64,000 nt of DNA from Bacteroidota bacterium (GCA_025361565.1 JANYKN010000125.1:157171-221170), one strand, 5' to 3'; positions 9,426-17,999 are shown, numbered from the stretch's first letter. Numbers and translations are program-made. Notes: generated from the letters alone by a model not told the origin.

Positions 9426-9830
9426 ACAAACGTGAAAATATTAATATTTAAGTATTGCATAAAAGGTATAATTTAAAAATCAATTCTGGTAATCAAGTAC
9501 CTTATTTTGATATAATTAATTCCTCATTTTTATCCCATCTAACATTTTTATTTGTCTGATATATTTAATATTTAGATTGATTATAAATTAGTTTTTAATT
9601 GGAATATTCACTTATCTCTATCTATCAAAAACCCCTTAAAAGTATTACATTTACGAAGCTTTATCTTTAAAATCATTCATAAAATATTTTCAAAGTATTT
9701 AGAGTTTTAGGCAATCTATTAAATAAGATTTAATCATATTAATATATCATTTCTTTAAATTCCACGTTTTAATAATCAATTTGAGAATCACTTCTACAAA
9801 TAATCCAATGAAAAGTACTAAACATTTATT
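9426..9830. other. AT-rich spacer
   Basis: About 400 bases of very AT-rich sequence before the heme-lipoprotein cluster. No coding ORF, hairpin or RNA signature recognised. It should contain the promoter of the downstream cluster. Confidence 0.5.
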
Positions 9831-10202
9831 ATGAAAAAAGAATTTATTTTTTATTCTGTGGTAATTGGCTTTTTTAGTGTAATCATGTATTCGTGCGTAC
9901 ATAGTTTACCAAATGCCAATGATATGGCACCAGTTTGCTTTACATCCGATGTATTGCCAATTTTCCAGGCCAACTGTGGAATTGCAGGTTGCCATAGTAG
10001 CGGAAGTGATTTAGACTTAACCAGTTACCCATCAATAATGAATAGCATAACAGCATATGATCCAAAAAACAGCCCAGCTTATCAGGCTATTATTTCAAAG
10101 TGGGTCAATGCAATGCCGCCAGACAAAGCAATCCCAGAAAATGCCCGAACGATAATTCGAATTTGGATTGAGCAAGGCGCAAAGGAGAACTGCCCTAACT
10201 AA
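9831..10202 (+). CDS. Heme-binding lipoprotein with CX4CH motif
   Basis: 123 aa. Lipoprotein signal ends at MYSC (Cys22). The mature part has SDVLPIFQANC followed by a CX4CH site (Cys49, Cys54, His55) and a possible axial methionine in NAMPPD (Met95). This resembles the short cytochrome-like domains common in Bacteroidota and Planctomycetes, where the heme site has four residues between cysteines. It is first of a co-directional set and only 20 bases before a second heme lipoprotein with a standard site. Likely periplasmic-facing electron carrier or heme-based sensor; covalent heme attachment at CX4CH is inferred, not certain. Confidence 0.78.
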   Translation: MKKEFIFYSVVIGFFSVIMYSCVHSLPNANDMAPVCFTSDVLPIFQANCGIAGCHSSGSDLDLTSYPSIMNSITAYDPKNSPAYQAIISKWVNAMPPDKAIPENARTIIRIWIEQGAKENCPN

Positions 10203-10222
10203 TCATCCCACAATTAAAATAT

Positions 10223-10603
10223 ATGAAAATGAAATATTTATTAATTCCGTTGTTCTTATTTTTTCTATTGCAAGCCTGCTTTTACGATAAAGAAGAACTT
10301 TTATATATGACAAACAATAATACTTGTGATACTGTAAATGTGACCTACAACGCCACCATTTATCCAATACTTGCAACTTACTGTTTATCGTGCCATGGAA
10401 ATACTTCTGCAGCAAGCAATGGCAATGGCATTAAGCTTGAAAACTATTCTGATCTAAAAATAAGTGTAGACAATGGTAAATTTAGAAGTGCTGTCTTTCA
10501 TGTTGGAACAGCATCGCAAATGCCTAAAAACGCTGGAATATTAAATGACTGCAATTTAAATCAGATAGACATTTGGCTAAAAGCTGGAGCACTTAACAAT
10601 TAG
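10223..10603 (+). CDS. c-type cytochrome lipoprotein with CXXCH motif
   Basis: 126 aa. Lipobox LLQAC (Cys19). A single heme c site CLSCH (Cys54, Cys57, His58) follows YNATIYPILATY, the same layout as the upstream lipoprotein. A candidate axial ligand is Met100 in SQMPKN, and the C-terminal helix ends IDIWLKAGALNN like its neighbour's IRIWIEQGAKEN. The two genes look like diverged duplicates with different heme motifs. It sits 20 bases after the first and 11 bases before the DUF5777 barrel gene, so one transcript is probable. Role: electron transfer at the periplasmic face of a membrane, partner unknown. Confidence 0.85.
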   Translation: MKMKYLLIPLFLFFLLQACFYDKEELLYMTNNNTCDTVNVTYNATIYPILATYCLSCHGNTSAASNGNGIKLENYSDLKISVDNGKFRSAVFHVGTASQMPKNAGILNDCNLNQIDIWLKAGALNN

Positions 10604-10614
10604 ATAAATATATT

Positions 10615-11496
10615 ATGAAGAAAATTATAATCCTTTTTCTGCTAAGTTTTGTAGGAATTAATATTTTGGCCCAAGATATTGATGATTTATTGAACGAAGA
10701 GTCAACTGAAACAGTCAATTATGCTGATGCAACTTTTAAATCGACCCGGATTATAAACGGGCAATCTGTAATGCAATTACACAAAGAACATCTTGATCTT
10801 AGAATTTCTCACCGTTTTGGAGTTTTGAGCAATGGAATATCAGATTTTTTTGGGCTTGACAAATCTTCTATCAGAATTATTTTAGATTATGCATTAACAG
10901 ATTGGTTAACAGTTGGAATTGGAAGAAGCTCATTTGATAAAACCTATGATGGCTCTCTTAAATTTAGAATTTTAAGACAAAGTTCAGGAAAATCAGTTAT
11001 GCCAATATCATTAAGCTATTTTACAAGTTTTGAAGCTTTTACAAGCGATTTTAATGATTTAGCGCATACAAACCATACTTCATCAAGGTTCAGTTATGTA
11101 CATCAAATGCTGGTTGCCCGTAAGTTCAGTGATAATTTTTCATTACAGTTAAGTCCTACTTTGGTTCACAGAAATTTAGTACCTACCGTATATGATATGA
11201 ATGATTTGTTAGCAGTTGGCATTGGTGGACGATATAAAATTACTAAAAGGATGTCAATTAATGCTGAGTATTTTTATTCTATCCGGTCAAAAAGAAGCCC
11301 AGTAGTATATCACGATCCACTGTCAATTGGTATCGATATTGAAACTGGCGGTCATGTTTTTCAATTTATGCTTACAAATTCATCTGTAATGTTTGATGGA
11401 GGATTTATTTCCGGCCAAAATAATGATGATTTTTTCAAAGGCGATATACATCTCGGCTTTAATATATCAAGAATTTTTTCTTTTAAAAAACAATAA
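10615..11496 (+). CDS. DUF5777 family outer-membrane beta-barrel protein
   Basis: 293 aa with a Sec signal (cleavage near ILAQ). Family landmarks are ATFKSTRIINGQSV, LDLRISHRFG, the turn FFGLDKSSIRI, TDWLTVGIGRSSF and the closing strand HLGFNISRIFSF. Alternating hydrophobic strands through the whole length indicate an outer-membrane beta barrel. Function of DUF5777 is unknown; the genomic company of heme lipoproteins before it and YceI after it suggests a role in electron transfer or in handling a lipophilic ligand across the outer membrane. Spacing is 11 bases upstream and 16 bases downstream, supporting an operon. Confidence 0.88.
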   Translation: MKKIIILFLLSFVGINILAQDIDDLLNEESTETVNYADATFKSTRIINGQSVMQLHKEHLDLRISHRFGVLSNGISDFFGLDKSSIRIILDYALTDWLTVGIGRSSFDKTYDGSLKFRILRQSSGKSVMPISLSYFTSFEAFTSDFNDLAHTNHTSSRFSYVHQMLVARKFSDNFSLQLSPTLVHRNLVPTVYDMNDLLAVGIGGRYKITKRMSINAEYFYSIRSKRSPVVYHDPLSIGIDIETGGHVFQFMLTNSSVMFDGGFISGQNNDDFFKGDIHLGFNISRIFSFKKQ

Positions 11497-11512
11497 CTAA
11501 AATTTGAACACA

Positions 11513-12070
11513 ATGAAAAAGTATATTCTAAATATTATTTTAATAGCTTTAGTAAGCAATAACATTTTTTCACAAACATCCTATTTTACAAAAAGTGGTA
11601 AAATCGATTTTTTTTCAAAAACAGCAGTTGAAAACAATGAAGCAAGTAATAACCAAGTTGTTAGTACTTTAAAAACTGAAACTGGCGAACTTAATTTCGG
11701 AGTACTCATTAAATCTTTCAAATTCAAAAATGCTTTGATGGAAGAGCATTTTAATGAGAACTATATGGAAAGTACTAAATTTCCAAAAGCTACATTTAAA
11801 GGTAAGATTACAAATATTACAGCTATAAATTTTGGTAAAAATGGAACTTACACAGCAAATGTAACAGGAGAACTTATGATACACGGAGTAACAAAAGAGA
11901 TAAGTACAACCGCCCAAATTGAAGTGAAAGACAAAACTTTTAATGCAGTATCATCTATAATAGTTAAACCTGCTGACTACAATATTCAGATTCCTGAATT
12001 AGTGAGGGAAAAAATTGCGAAAGATGTTTCAATTGACATAAACATTAACTACGAAGTATACAACAAATAA
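11513..12070 (+). CDS. YceI family periplasmic protein
   Basis: 185 aa from the ATG at 11513 (the TTG three codons earlier adds nothing). Signal peptide MKKYILNIILIALVSNNIFSQ. The lipocalin-like YceI fold is seen in KSGKIDFFSKTA, ESTKFPKATFKG, GELMIHGVTKEI and the final strand IDININYEVYNK. YceI proteins bind isoprenoid quinones or similar long-chain lipids in a barrel cavity. Following two heme lipoproteins and a barrel, it fits a module moving electrons or a quinone-like molecule through the envelope, but that link is inference. Confidence 0.9.
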   Translation: MKKYILNIILIALVSNNIFSQTSYFTKSGKIDFFSKTAVENNEASNNQVVSTLKTETGELNFGVLIKSFKFKNALMEEHFNENYMESTKFPKATFKGKITNITAINFGKNGTYTANVTGELMIHGVTKEISTTAQIEVKDKTFNAVSSIIVKPADYNIQIPELVREKIAKDVSIDININYEVYNK

Positions 12071-12170
12071 AACGATATCATTGACATTAAAAATATTGAA
12101 TCTATAAGGCGGCATAACTCATACAGTGAATATGTTGCCCATTTAATGAATAATTGTAAAATATCAGAAT

Positions 12171-12605
12171 ATGAAAAAAACATATAAAATCGCTTTAATG
12201 GTTGTTGCTTTATCGGTAATTGCTGGTTTGAGCGTAAATTACTACGTTTTTCACAAAAAGCATAAGAACACATTCGACTTAAAAGCTGAGTATACTATAT
12301 CTGCAGATAATTTGTTCAAGGAATTTGAAACAAACGAAGACAGTGCTAATTCAAAATATCTTGGAAAAATTATCGAAGTAGAAGGCAAAATTCTTGGTAT
12401 TAAGGAATTTTCAGGAAGTTACCAGATATCTTTTGTTGATGAAGTTTTTGGAGTTACTTGCATGATTGACAGCAATTATGCGGTACAGCAAAAAAAAGAA
12501 ATCTTAAATATTAAAGCGGGAAATATGATTAAAATAAAGGGCCAGTGCAATGGTTATCTTTCTGATGTAAAACTAGACAGGTGTATAATTGCAGAAGAAA
12601 AATAA
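12171..12605 (+). CDS. Membrane-anchored OB-fold (tRNA_anti-like) protein, copy 1
   Basis: 144 aa. An N-terminal uncleaved helix (about 6-26) anchors an OB-fold domain of the tRNA_anti-like family: KYLGKIIEVEGKI, then a strand to VTCMID, and GNMIKIKGQCNGYLSDVKLDRCII. Cysteines at 97, 126 and 138 lie in positions shared with the two following paralogues, which suggests a disulfide in the periplasm. This family is common in Bacteroidota and despite its name has no shown RNA role; an exported OB fold more likely binds protein, lipid or a small ligand. It follows YceI by 100 bases and is closed by its own terminator. Confidence 0.78.
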   Translation: MKKTYKIALMVVALSVIAGLSVNYYVFHKKHKNTFDLKAEYTISADNLFKEFETNEDSANSKYLGKIIEVEGKILGIKEFSGSYQISFVDEVFGVTCMIDSNYAVQQKKEILNIKAGNMIKIKGQCNGYLSDVKLDRCIIAEEK

Positions 12606-12941
12606 TTCTGCATTTAATAAATAATATATTTTTTATGAATACAATTGGGTATTCATATTTCTGACCACATCTCCTGAAAATATTAATTTAGAGCATATTA
12701 CAAGCAACCAAGGAATTGCATTGTAATATGCTTTTTCTTTTTATTTGGCCGTAGAAATATTGTGTTTGAATTTTGAGAATTAAAATGATAAATGCCAGAA
12801 AATCTATAATCATTATCAGTACTAAATGAAATATTAAATACTTTAGAATTTTTGATATATGGCTTAATAAAATCAACATTTTCATTTACTTTTGTACTGC
12901 ATACTTTACTATTAATTGAAATTTCTACAAAATCACTTTTT
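12606..12941. other. Spacer with a terminator, no gene
   Basis: 336 bases between OB-fold copies 1 and 2. It holds the hairpin at 12692-12732 and an AT-rich stretch that presumably carries the promoter for copy 2. Open frames on the minus strand here have no signal, motif or homology I recognise. Confidence 0.5.
12692..12745 (+). terminator. Rho-independent terminator
   Basis: A 12-base inverted repeat (12692-12703 and 12721-12732, AGCATATTACAA/TTGTAATATGCT) with an inner GCAA/TTGC pairing, followed by a T-rich tract. It lies 87 bases after OB-fold copy 1. Confidence 0.75.
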
Positions 12942-13334
12942 ATGAAAACAAGAAGATTAAACCTTTTCATCATTTTCAGCCTGATCCTGTTAATGGCATG
13001 TTCCTCAAATAAAATGGGACTTGATAATCCAGTAAGTGCATCAATTTTGGGTTCAGAATATTCTGCAGATATACAAAAAGGTGATAAAAGTTACAAAGGC
13101 AAATATCTGACTGTAGTTGGAGAAATTTCGCAATACTATCAAAACAAATTTCAGGAAAACATATTAATTATAATGGATAAAGATAAAAAACAAGGCGTTA
13201 AATGTACTTTAATTAAATCCAATAAGCCATTGGAGCGGCCATTTAAATTAGGAGAAACCATTAAAGTAAATGGAAAATGCGCTGGTTTTGACGAATTTGT
13301 CTTACTCAGTGGCTGTATTATTTTAAAAGATTAG
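12942..13334 (+). CDS. OB-fold (tRNA_anti-like) lipoprotein, copy 2
   Basis: 130 aa from the ATG at 12942; an upstream in-frame TTG would add 30 residues that bury the lipoprotein signal, so the ATG is preferred. Lipobox LLMAC (Cys20). The OB-fold domain has GKYLTVVGEIS, VKCTLIKSN, LGETIKVNGKCAGF and LLSGCIIL, with cysteines 88, 113 and 125 matching the three in copy 1. Here the anchor is a lipid instead of a transmembrane helix. Expression is likely separate from copy 1 because a terminator lies between them. Function unknown. Confidence 0.78.
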   Translation: MKTRRLNLFIIFSLILLMACSSNKMGLDNPVSASILGSEYSADIQKGDKSYKGKYLTVVGEISQYYQNKFQENILIIMDKDKKQGVKCTLIKSNKPLERPFKLGETIKVNGKCAGFDEFVLLSGCIILKD

Positions 13335-13822
13335 AAACCATTCTATTTTAAAATTGGAAAGCTAAGTTAAAAGTAATCAGAAATTTTTGTCGAAAGATCG
13401 TATCCTTTCATCTAAATGATAGCCGCTGATGCTTAATTTGATACTAAAATTACTACTGTAAGTAAATTTAAGCAGAAAATAATTATTGAAAAGTTGAACC
13501 TAAATCCTTGAACTTTGAATCAAGTCCGATTATAAACTTATTAACAAAAAAAAACTACAATTATTAATAAAATTTATAGTCTCAACATTATTAAATAGAT
13601 AGAAAAGAGAATGGAATTTATTTGAAAAAAGACAGTGTTAATTCGCAAGTCAATTCAATCGAATATTTTTTATTTGGCAACAATTTTGCAATACTCTAGA
13701 AGAAGAAAAAATCGCTGTAATTAGTTCTTTTATAAATATTTACGATATTGTATTTGATAACAAAAACACATTACAGCAAATTAACTTTAGAAGACATTTT
13801 GTAAAAAACAACTAGAGTATTC
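13335..13822. other. AT-rich spacer
   Basis: About 490 bases between OB-fold copies 2 and 3. No coding frame of useful length, hairpin or RNA element recognised. An ancestral fourth gene could have decayed here, but I see no residue of one. Confidence 0.45.
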
Positions 13823-14257
13823 ATGAAAAAAGCTATCCTTTATATTGTTTTATTTGTATCAGGTATTTTGATAGGATCTTTGATCTTTATTGATAAAGAC
13901 TTTCTAAAAGCCAAACTGGACCCTAAGGAAAATTCATATCTTGCAGCAAATAAACCTGTTGAACACAACCTGGAAGAGTTTAAACAATCCGCTTACCAGA
14001 TGTTGGGAAAGTCAATTATTGTAAAAGGGGATATTCTAGAAGTTTATAAAAATCAATACAATGAATCAGTAGTTTACTTAAAAGACTATAACATTCCACT
14101 GACAATTAATTGCTCATTGTATAATTCTGAAATTCAGATTAGCGAGCCATTTAGGATAGGAGAGACTATAAGCCTTCAAGGAAAATTCACTGAACTTGGA
14201 GAAGAAATGCATCTTGATGATTGCAGAATTATATCAAGAACTGAAAGGGAAAGATAA
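13823..14257 (+). CDS. Membrane-anchored OB-fold (tRNA_anti-like) protein, copy 3
   Basis: 144 aa with an N-terminal transmembrane helix (about 5-23) and an OB-fold domain: GKSIIVKGDILEVY, LTINCSLYNS, IGETISLQGKF and LDDCRII. Two of the three cysteines seen in the paralogues are kept (97 and 134), while the middle one is Phe122. Loss of exactly the middle cysteine supports pairing of the first and last. The three copies are much diverged, so the duplication is old. A terminator follows 16 bases after the stop. Confidence 0.76.
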   Translation: MKKAILYIVLFVSGILIGSLIFIDKDFLKAKLDPKENSYLAANKPVEHNLEEFKQSAYQMLGKSIIVKGDILEVYKNQYNESVVYLKDYNIPLTINCSLYNSEIQISEPFRIGETISLQGKFTELGEEMHLDDCRIISRTERER

Positions 14258-14273
14258 TTACTTTAAATTTGAC

Positions 14274-14300
14274 AAAGCCGGAACTATACCGGCTTTTTTT
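14274..14300. terminator. Terminator hairpin between convergent genes
   Basis: Stem AAAGCCGG/CCGGCTTT (14274-14281 and 14289-14296) with a 7-base loop and a T tract on the plus strand. The minus-strand PAP2 stop codon (14284-14286) lies inside the loop, so the hairpin is shared with that coding end. Confidence 0.8.
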
Positions 14301-14862
14301 GTTCCAATATCTTTTTTGAAGAAAAAATGTATGCCTGATAAGTTAAAAATCCAATAAAAATGCCAAAAAGTGCACCAACTAAAACATCAAAAGGATAATG
14401 TACACCTAAATAAATTCTAGAGTACGAAACTACTGTTGCCCAAATAAAAATAGAAATAGAAAATATTCTATTTCTAAAGAAAAGAGCAGAAAACATAGCC
14501 AATGCAAAAGTATTAGCTGCATGAGAAGAAACAAATCCAAATTGTCCCCCACACTCATTATTAATAAGGTGAATATAATTGGCTATTTCAGCATTATGGC
14601 ACGGTCTGAGACGTTGAACCGTATTTTTAAATATATGGACAGAGCCTTGATCTGCGAAAACAAGAAGCATGATTAAGAAAAACAAAGTTAAAAATCCTTC
14701 CCATTTTAATTTTCTGAAAATAAAATACAAGAGAATTGCATAAAGTGGAATCCATGTTTTGATGGCACTGATGATATACATCAAACTATCGAAAAATGAA
14801 TTGTGGTGACCATTAAAGAATAGAAACCACCGTGTATCTAGTCCAGTTAAAAAATCAATCAT
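14284..14862 (-). CDS. PAP2-family membrane phosphatase
   Basis: 192 aa, about six transmembrane helices. The three-part PAP2 signature is present: K-x6-RP as KNTVQRLRP, SSHAANTF in place of PSGH, and SRIYLGVHYPFDV (SR-x5-H-x3-D). The family dephosphorylates lipid phosphates such as undecaprenyl pyrophosphate, phosphatidylglycerophosphate or lipid A phosphates at the periplasmic face of the inner membrane; the substrate is not readable. It is last in the hpt-adk-obg series, 18 bases after obg, so probably cotranscribed. Confidence 0.9.
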   Translation of the reverse strand: MIDFLTGLDTRWFLFFNGHHNSFFDSLMYIISAIKTWIPLYAILLYFIFRKLKWEGFLTLFFLIMLLVFADQGSVHIFKNTVQRLRPCHNAEIANYIHLINNECGGQFGFVSSHAANTFALAMFSALFFRNRIFSISIFIWATVVSYSRIYLGVHYPFDVLVGALFGIFIGFLTYQAYIFSSKKILEQKKPV

Positions 14863-14880
14863 TGTTAAAAGGGTGAAAAA

Positions 14881-15870
14881 TTAACTATTGATTTCTTTCC
14901 AAATAATATCTTTTAGTTTATCGATATTTAAATTGGTCAATGAAGAAAAAAACACAGTTGGAATATCCGGTAAATTCTTTTTGATATCATCCATTATCTC
15001 TTTGTCAATTAAATCGGATTTTGAAATAGCAAGAATTCTTCTTTTATCCAATAATTCTGGATTATATTTTTCCAATTCATTGAGCAAGATGGCATATTGA
15101 TTAACAACATCATCAGCATCTGCAGCCACAACAAAAAGAAGTACAGAATTTCGCTCAATATGTCGTAAAAATCTAACGCCCAAACCTTTGCCTTCTGCAG
15201 CGCCTTCAATAATTCCTGGAATATCCGCCATTACAAAAGATCTGGCATCACGATATGAAACAATTCCCAGATTAGGCACCAGGGTGGTAAATGGATAGTC
15301 TGCAATCTTTGGTTTAGCTGCAGAAACCACTGAAAGCAATGTTGATTTACCTGCATTAGGAAAACCTACTAATCCAACATCTGCTAAAAGCTTTAATTCT
15401 AATATCTTCCAACCTTCGAATCCTTCTTCTCCGGGCTGAGAAAATCGGGGTGTTCTATGTGTGGCGGTTTTAAAGTATGCATTTCCTAATCCTCCCCTTC
15501 CACCTTTGAGTAAGATCTTTTTTTCGCCATGGGCGGAAATTTCACATAAAACCTCTCCTGTTTCTGCATCTTTGGCAATTGTCCCAATTGGCACTTCTAC
15601 CAAAACATCTTCACCTTCAGCTCCGGTCTTATTATCACCACTTCCTCCTACTCCATTCTCTGCATAAATATGTTTGCGGTATTTTAAGTGTAATAGAGTC
15701 CATAGTTGCTCATTTCCAACAAGTATAATATGTCCACCACGGCCTCCATCACCACCATCGGGCCCACCTTTATAATTTGTCCGGGTATGCAACATATGTG
15801 TTGATCCTGCCCCTCCATTTCCGGAACGGAAATATATCTTTACGTAATCTACAAAACTTGATGATGCCAT
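14881..15870 (-). CDS. obg: GTPase Obg (CgtA)
   Basis: 329 aa from the ATG at 15870, where the family N-terminus (SSFVDYVKIYFRSGNGG) begins; the upstream TTG extension is not conserved. The glycine-rich Obg fold occupies about 1-160. The G domain has G1 GFPNAGKST, G3 DIPGIIEGA, G4 as ISKSDL (Ser in place of the usual Asn of NKxD, common in Obg) and G5 near SSL. There is no extra C-terminal Obg domain, as usual in Bacteroidota. It is a ribosome-associated GTPase in 50S assembly and stress control. It lies between adk and PAP2 genes. Confidence 0.96.
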   Translation of the reverse strand: MASSSFVDYVKIYFRSGNGGAGSTHMLHTRTNYKGGPDGGDGGRGGHIILVGNEQLWTLLHLKYRKHIYAENGVGGSGDNKTGAEGEDVLVEVPIGTIAKDAETGEVLCEISAHGEKKILLKGGRGGLGNAYFKTATHRTPRFSQPGEEGFEGWKILELKLLADVGLVGFPNAGKSTLLSVVSAAKPKIADYPFTTLVPNLGIVSYRDARSFVMADIPGIIEGAAEGKGLGVRFLRHIERNSVLLFVVAADADDVVNQYAILLNELEKYNPELLDKRRILAISKSDLIDKEIMDDIKKNLPDIPTVFFSSLTNLNIDKLKDIIWKEINS

Positions 15871-15947
15871 ACTATTAGAATCCCTCTCAATCAATAAAAA
15901 AAATTGGGGTGTCAAAAAAAAAAATTGAATACCCGTTATATTTTCAC

Positions 15948-16523
15948 CTAAATTACTTTATCTATTTCTGCACAAATCCTGCTGAAAATTGTATCAATGG
16001 TACCAATTCCATCAATCAATTTAAATTTACCCTGGTTTTTGTAAAAATCAATGACAGGAAAAGTAGTTTTTCGGTAAATTTCAAGCCTGTTTTCGATGAT
16101 TTTTATATCCTTGTCATCAACCCTGTCCGATTCAAATGCTCTTCCGTTTAATCGCGTAACCAGTTCATTATGCTCAACATCCAATGCAATCATAATCGAA
16201 ACAGGAATTTTTTCACTTTCAAGCATTTTATCAAGTTCCTTTGCCTGCGTGACAGTTCTTGGAAAACCGTCAAAAATAAGACCTTTGGCATTTCTATTTG
16301 CTAAAATCTTAGCCTTTATCATTCCAATTGCAACTTCATCGGGAACCAATTCACCTTTATCCATATATAATTTTGCAATTATGCCTAAGTTGGTTTGTGC
16401 AGCTATTTCTGCACGCAAAATATCACCAGTTGAAAAATGAACAAGTTCGTATTTTTTAATAATATTTTGAGATTGAGTTCCTTTGCCTGCACCAGGAGGC
16501 CCAAATAAAATAACGTTAAGCAT
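15948..16523 (-). CDS. adk: Adenylate kinase
   Basis: 191 aa from the ATG at 16523; an in-frame TTG upstream adds seven residues before the P-loop and is unlikely. P-loop FGPPGAGKGTQ, the AMP-binding STGDILR, GFPRTVTQA and the lid start RLNGR are all present. This is the short form lacking the zinc-type lid insertion. It converts ATP + AMP to 2 ADP in the cytoplasm. It is 27 bases downstream of hpt, forming a purine-salvage/energy pair. Confidence 0.97.
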   Translation of the reverse strand: MLNVILFGPPGAGKGTQSQNIIKKYELVHFSTGDILRAEIAAQTNLGIIAKLYMDKGELVPDEVAIGMIKAKILANRNAKGLIFDGFPRTVTQAKELDKMLESEKIPVSIMIALDVEHNELVTRLNGRAFESDRVDDKDIKIIENRLEIYRKTTFPVIDFYKNQGKFKLIDGIGTIDTIFSRICAEIDKVI

Positions 16524-16550
16524 AATTTTGTAATTACTGTTCAAAATTGG

Positions 16551-17090
16551 TTAAATTGCAATTTTATAGATATCTGCCAAATTCCTTCCAAATCCATTAT
16601 AGTCCAAACCATATCCTATGATAAAATCATTCGGTATTTCCATACCAACATAATCCAATTTTAATTTTGTTTGAATTGCTTCTGGTTTGTACAATAGCGT
16701 GGCGATTTTTATTTCGGCAGGTTCATAACCCACAAGCTGTTTAGTGATATTTTCCATAGTGACTCCTGAATCAACAATATCTTCAAGAACAACAACAGTT
16801 TTCCCTAATAAATCCTCATTAATTCCTATAAGTCTTTTAACATTACCGCTGGTTGACGTACCTTGATATGATGCTACTTTCAAAAATGATATTTGCGAAG
16901 GCAGATTTATTAATTTGTATAAATCTGAAGCGAACATAAACGAACCATTTAATATTCCAAGAAAAATAACATCCTTCCCTTTTAAATCTTCATTCATTTG
17001 GTTGGCCATCTTTTCTACAGCCTGATGAATTCTTGACGCTTCAATGAAAATTTCAAAGTTTTTATCAAGTACCTTAACACTTTTTACCAC
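16551..17090 (-). CDS. hpt: Hypoxanthine phosphoribosyltransferase
   Basis: 179 aa. The PRPP-binding motif VVVLEDIVDSGVTM is intact, with the upstream hood region ILNGSFMFASDLYK and the C-terminal PNDFIIGYGLDYNG typical of bacterial Hpt. It salvages hypoxanthine (and usually guanine) with PRPP. It is first gene of the minus-strand run hpt-adk-obg-PAP2, and divergent from purE, the de novo purine gene, across a 258-base spacer that must hold both promoters. I recognise no purine riboswitch there. Confidence 0.96.
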   Translation of the reverse strand: MVKSVKVLDKNFEIFIEASRIHQAVEKMANQMNEDLKGKDVIFLGILNGSFMFASDLYKLINLPSQISFLKVASYQGTSTSGNVKRLIGINEDLLGKTVVVLEDIVDSGVTMENITKQLVGYEPAEIKIATLLYKPEAIQTKLKLDYVGMEIPNDFIIGYGLDYNGFGRNLADIYKIAI

Positions 17091-17348
17091 AGTTCTAATT
17101 ATTTAAATATGAATCGGTTAATTTTCAAATTTAAGTCTTAACCTTTATAGAATATATAAAATTATTAAATTTGAACTATAAAATATTTTAAGTTTGTAAA
17201 AGTATAAAAATAAAATCATTAAACTTGTAATTATAAAATCCGGATTAATCGGCGATAATTAAAGCATCCTGAAAAAGTAGTTAAATCATTTGAAATGTTG
17301 AAGATGAATTATTTATTTGAACTTTAAAAAACAACTTATTATAAAGCT

Positions 17349-17861
17349 ATGAAACCACTAGTAAGCATTATTATGGGCAGTACTTCCGATTTAAAAATCA
17401 TGGAAGAAGCTGCGATCATTCTCAACGAGTTCAAAATACCATTTGAGGTAAATGCATTGTCAGCGCACCGAACACCGCAGCAAGCAATTGATTTTTCAAA
17501 AAAAGCAGCCGACAGAGGAATTAAGGTAATTATTGCCGGAGCAGGTGGAGCGGCTCATTTGCCGGGAGTAGTAGCCGCTTTAACTCCATTACCGGTTATT
17601 GGTGTACCCATAAAAGCCTCCATGTCGCTTGATGGCTGGGATTCAATACTATCCATCCTTCAAATGCCTCCGGGTATACCTGTTGCCACTGTAGGTTTAA
17701 ATGCCGCCAGAAATGCAGGTATTCTTGCTGCCCAAATTTTAGGAGTAGCGGATAACCAAATTCAAGAAACAGTTAAATCATTTAAAGCCGGTCTTGAAAA
17801 GAAAATTGTTGAAGCAAATCTGGAATTAGCAAAAATCAAATTTGAATTTAAAGTGAATTAG
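17349..17861 (+). CDS. purE: N5-carboxyaminoimidazole ribonucleotide mutase PurE
   Basis: 170 aa, class I PurE. Motifs: MGSTSDLKIM, NALSAHRTPQQA with the active-site His, IIAGAGGAAHLPGVVAAL, and PVIGVPIKASMSLDG with DSILSILQMPPGIPVATV. It rearranges N5-CAIR to CAIR in purine synthesis. No purK is adjacent; it must be elsewhere or the pathway uses another arrangement. The gene stands alone with an imperfect terminator-like inverted repeat after it (17890-17945). Confidence 0.97.
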   Translation: MKPLVSIIMGSTSDLKIMEEAAIILNEFKIPFEVNALSAHRTPQQAIDFSKKAADRGIKVIIAGAGGAAHLPGVVAALTPLPVIGVPIKASMSLDGWDSILSILQMPPGIPVATVGLNAARNAGILAAQILGVADNQIQETVKSFKAGLEKKIVEANLELAKIKFEFKVN

Positions 17862-17889
17862 TATTTTAAGCAAAAACACTTTACGCTAT

Positions 17890-17950
17890 AAAAGTATAAT
17901 TCCAATAATTAGAGTTAAAACTATGCTATTGAGAATTATACTTTTTATTT
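17890..17950 (+). terminator. Probable terminator after purE
   Basis: Inverted repeat AAAAGTATAATT (17890-17901) and AATTATACTTTT (17934-17945) with a 32-base loop containing a short inner pairing (CAATA/TATTG), followed by a T-rich run. The stem is AT-only at the base, so it is weaker than the others in the window. Confidence 0.5.
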
Positions 17951-17999
17951 TTATATCTTTATAAACATAAAAAATCTAGGCTAACCAAAAGAACCTAAA

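Noticed and set aside
12698-12973. 91-codon minus-strand frame over OB-fold copy 2 start
   Set aside because: Overlaps the signal peptide of a well-supported gene, contains the terminator stem and shows no domain.
15870-15915. Longer Obg start at a TTG codon
   Set aside because: The family N-terminus begins at the ATG at 15870; the extra residues are not conserved.
17091-17348. Purine riboswitch between hpt and purE
   Set aside because: No conserved purine-aptamer core could be found in either direction.
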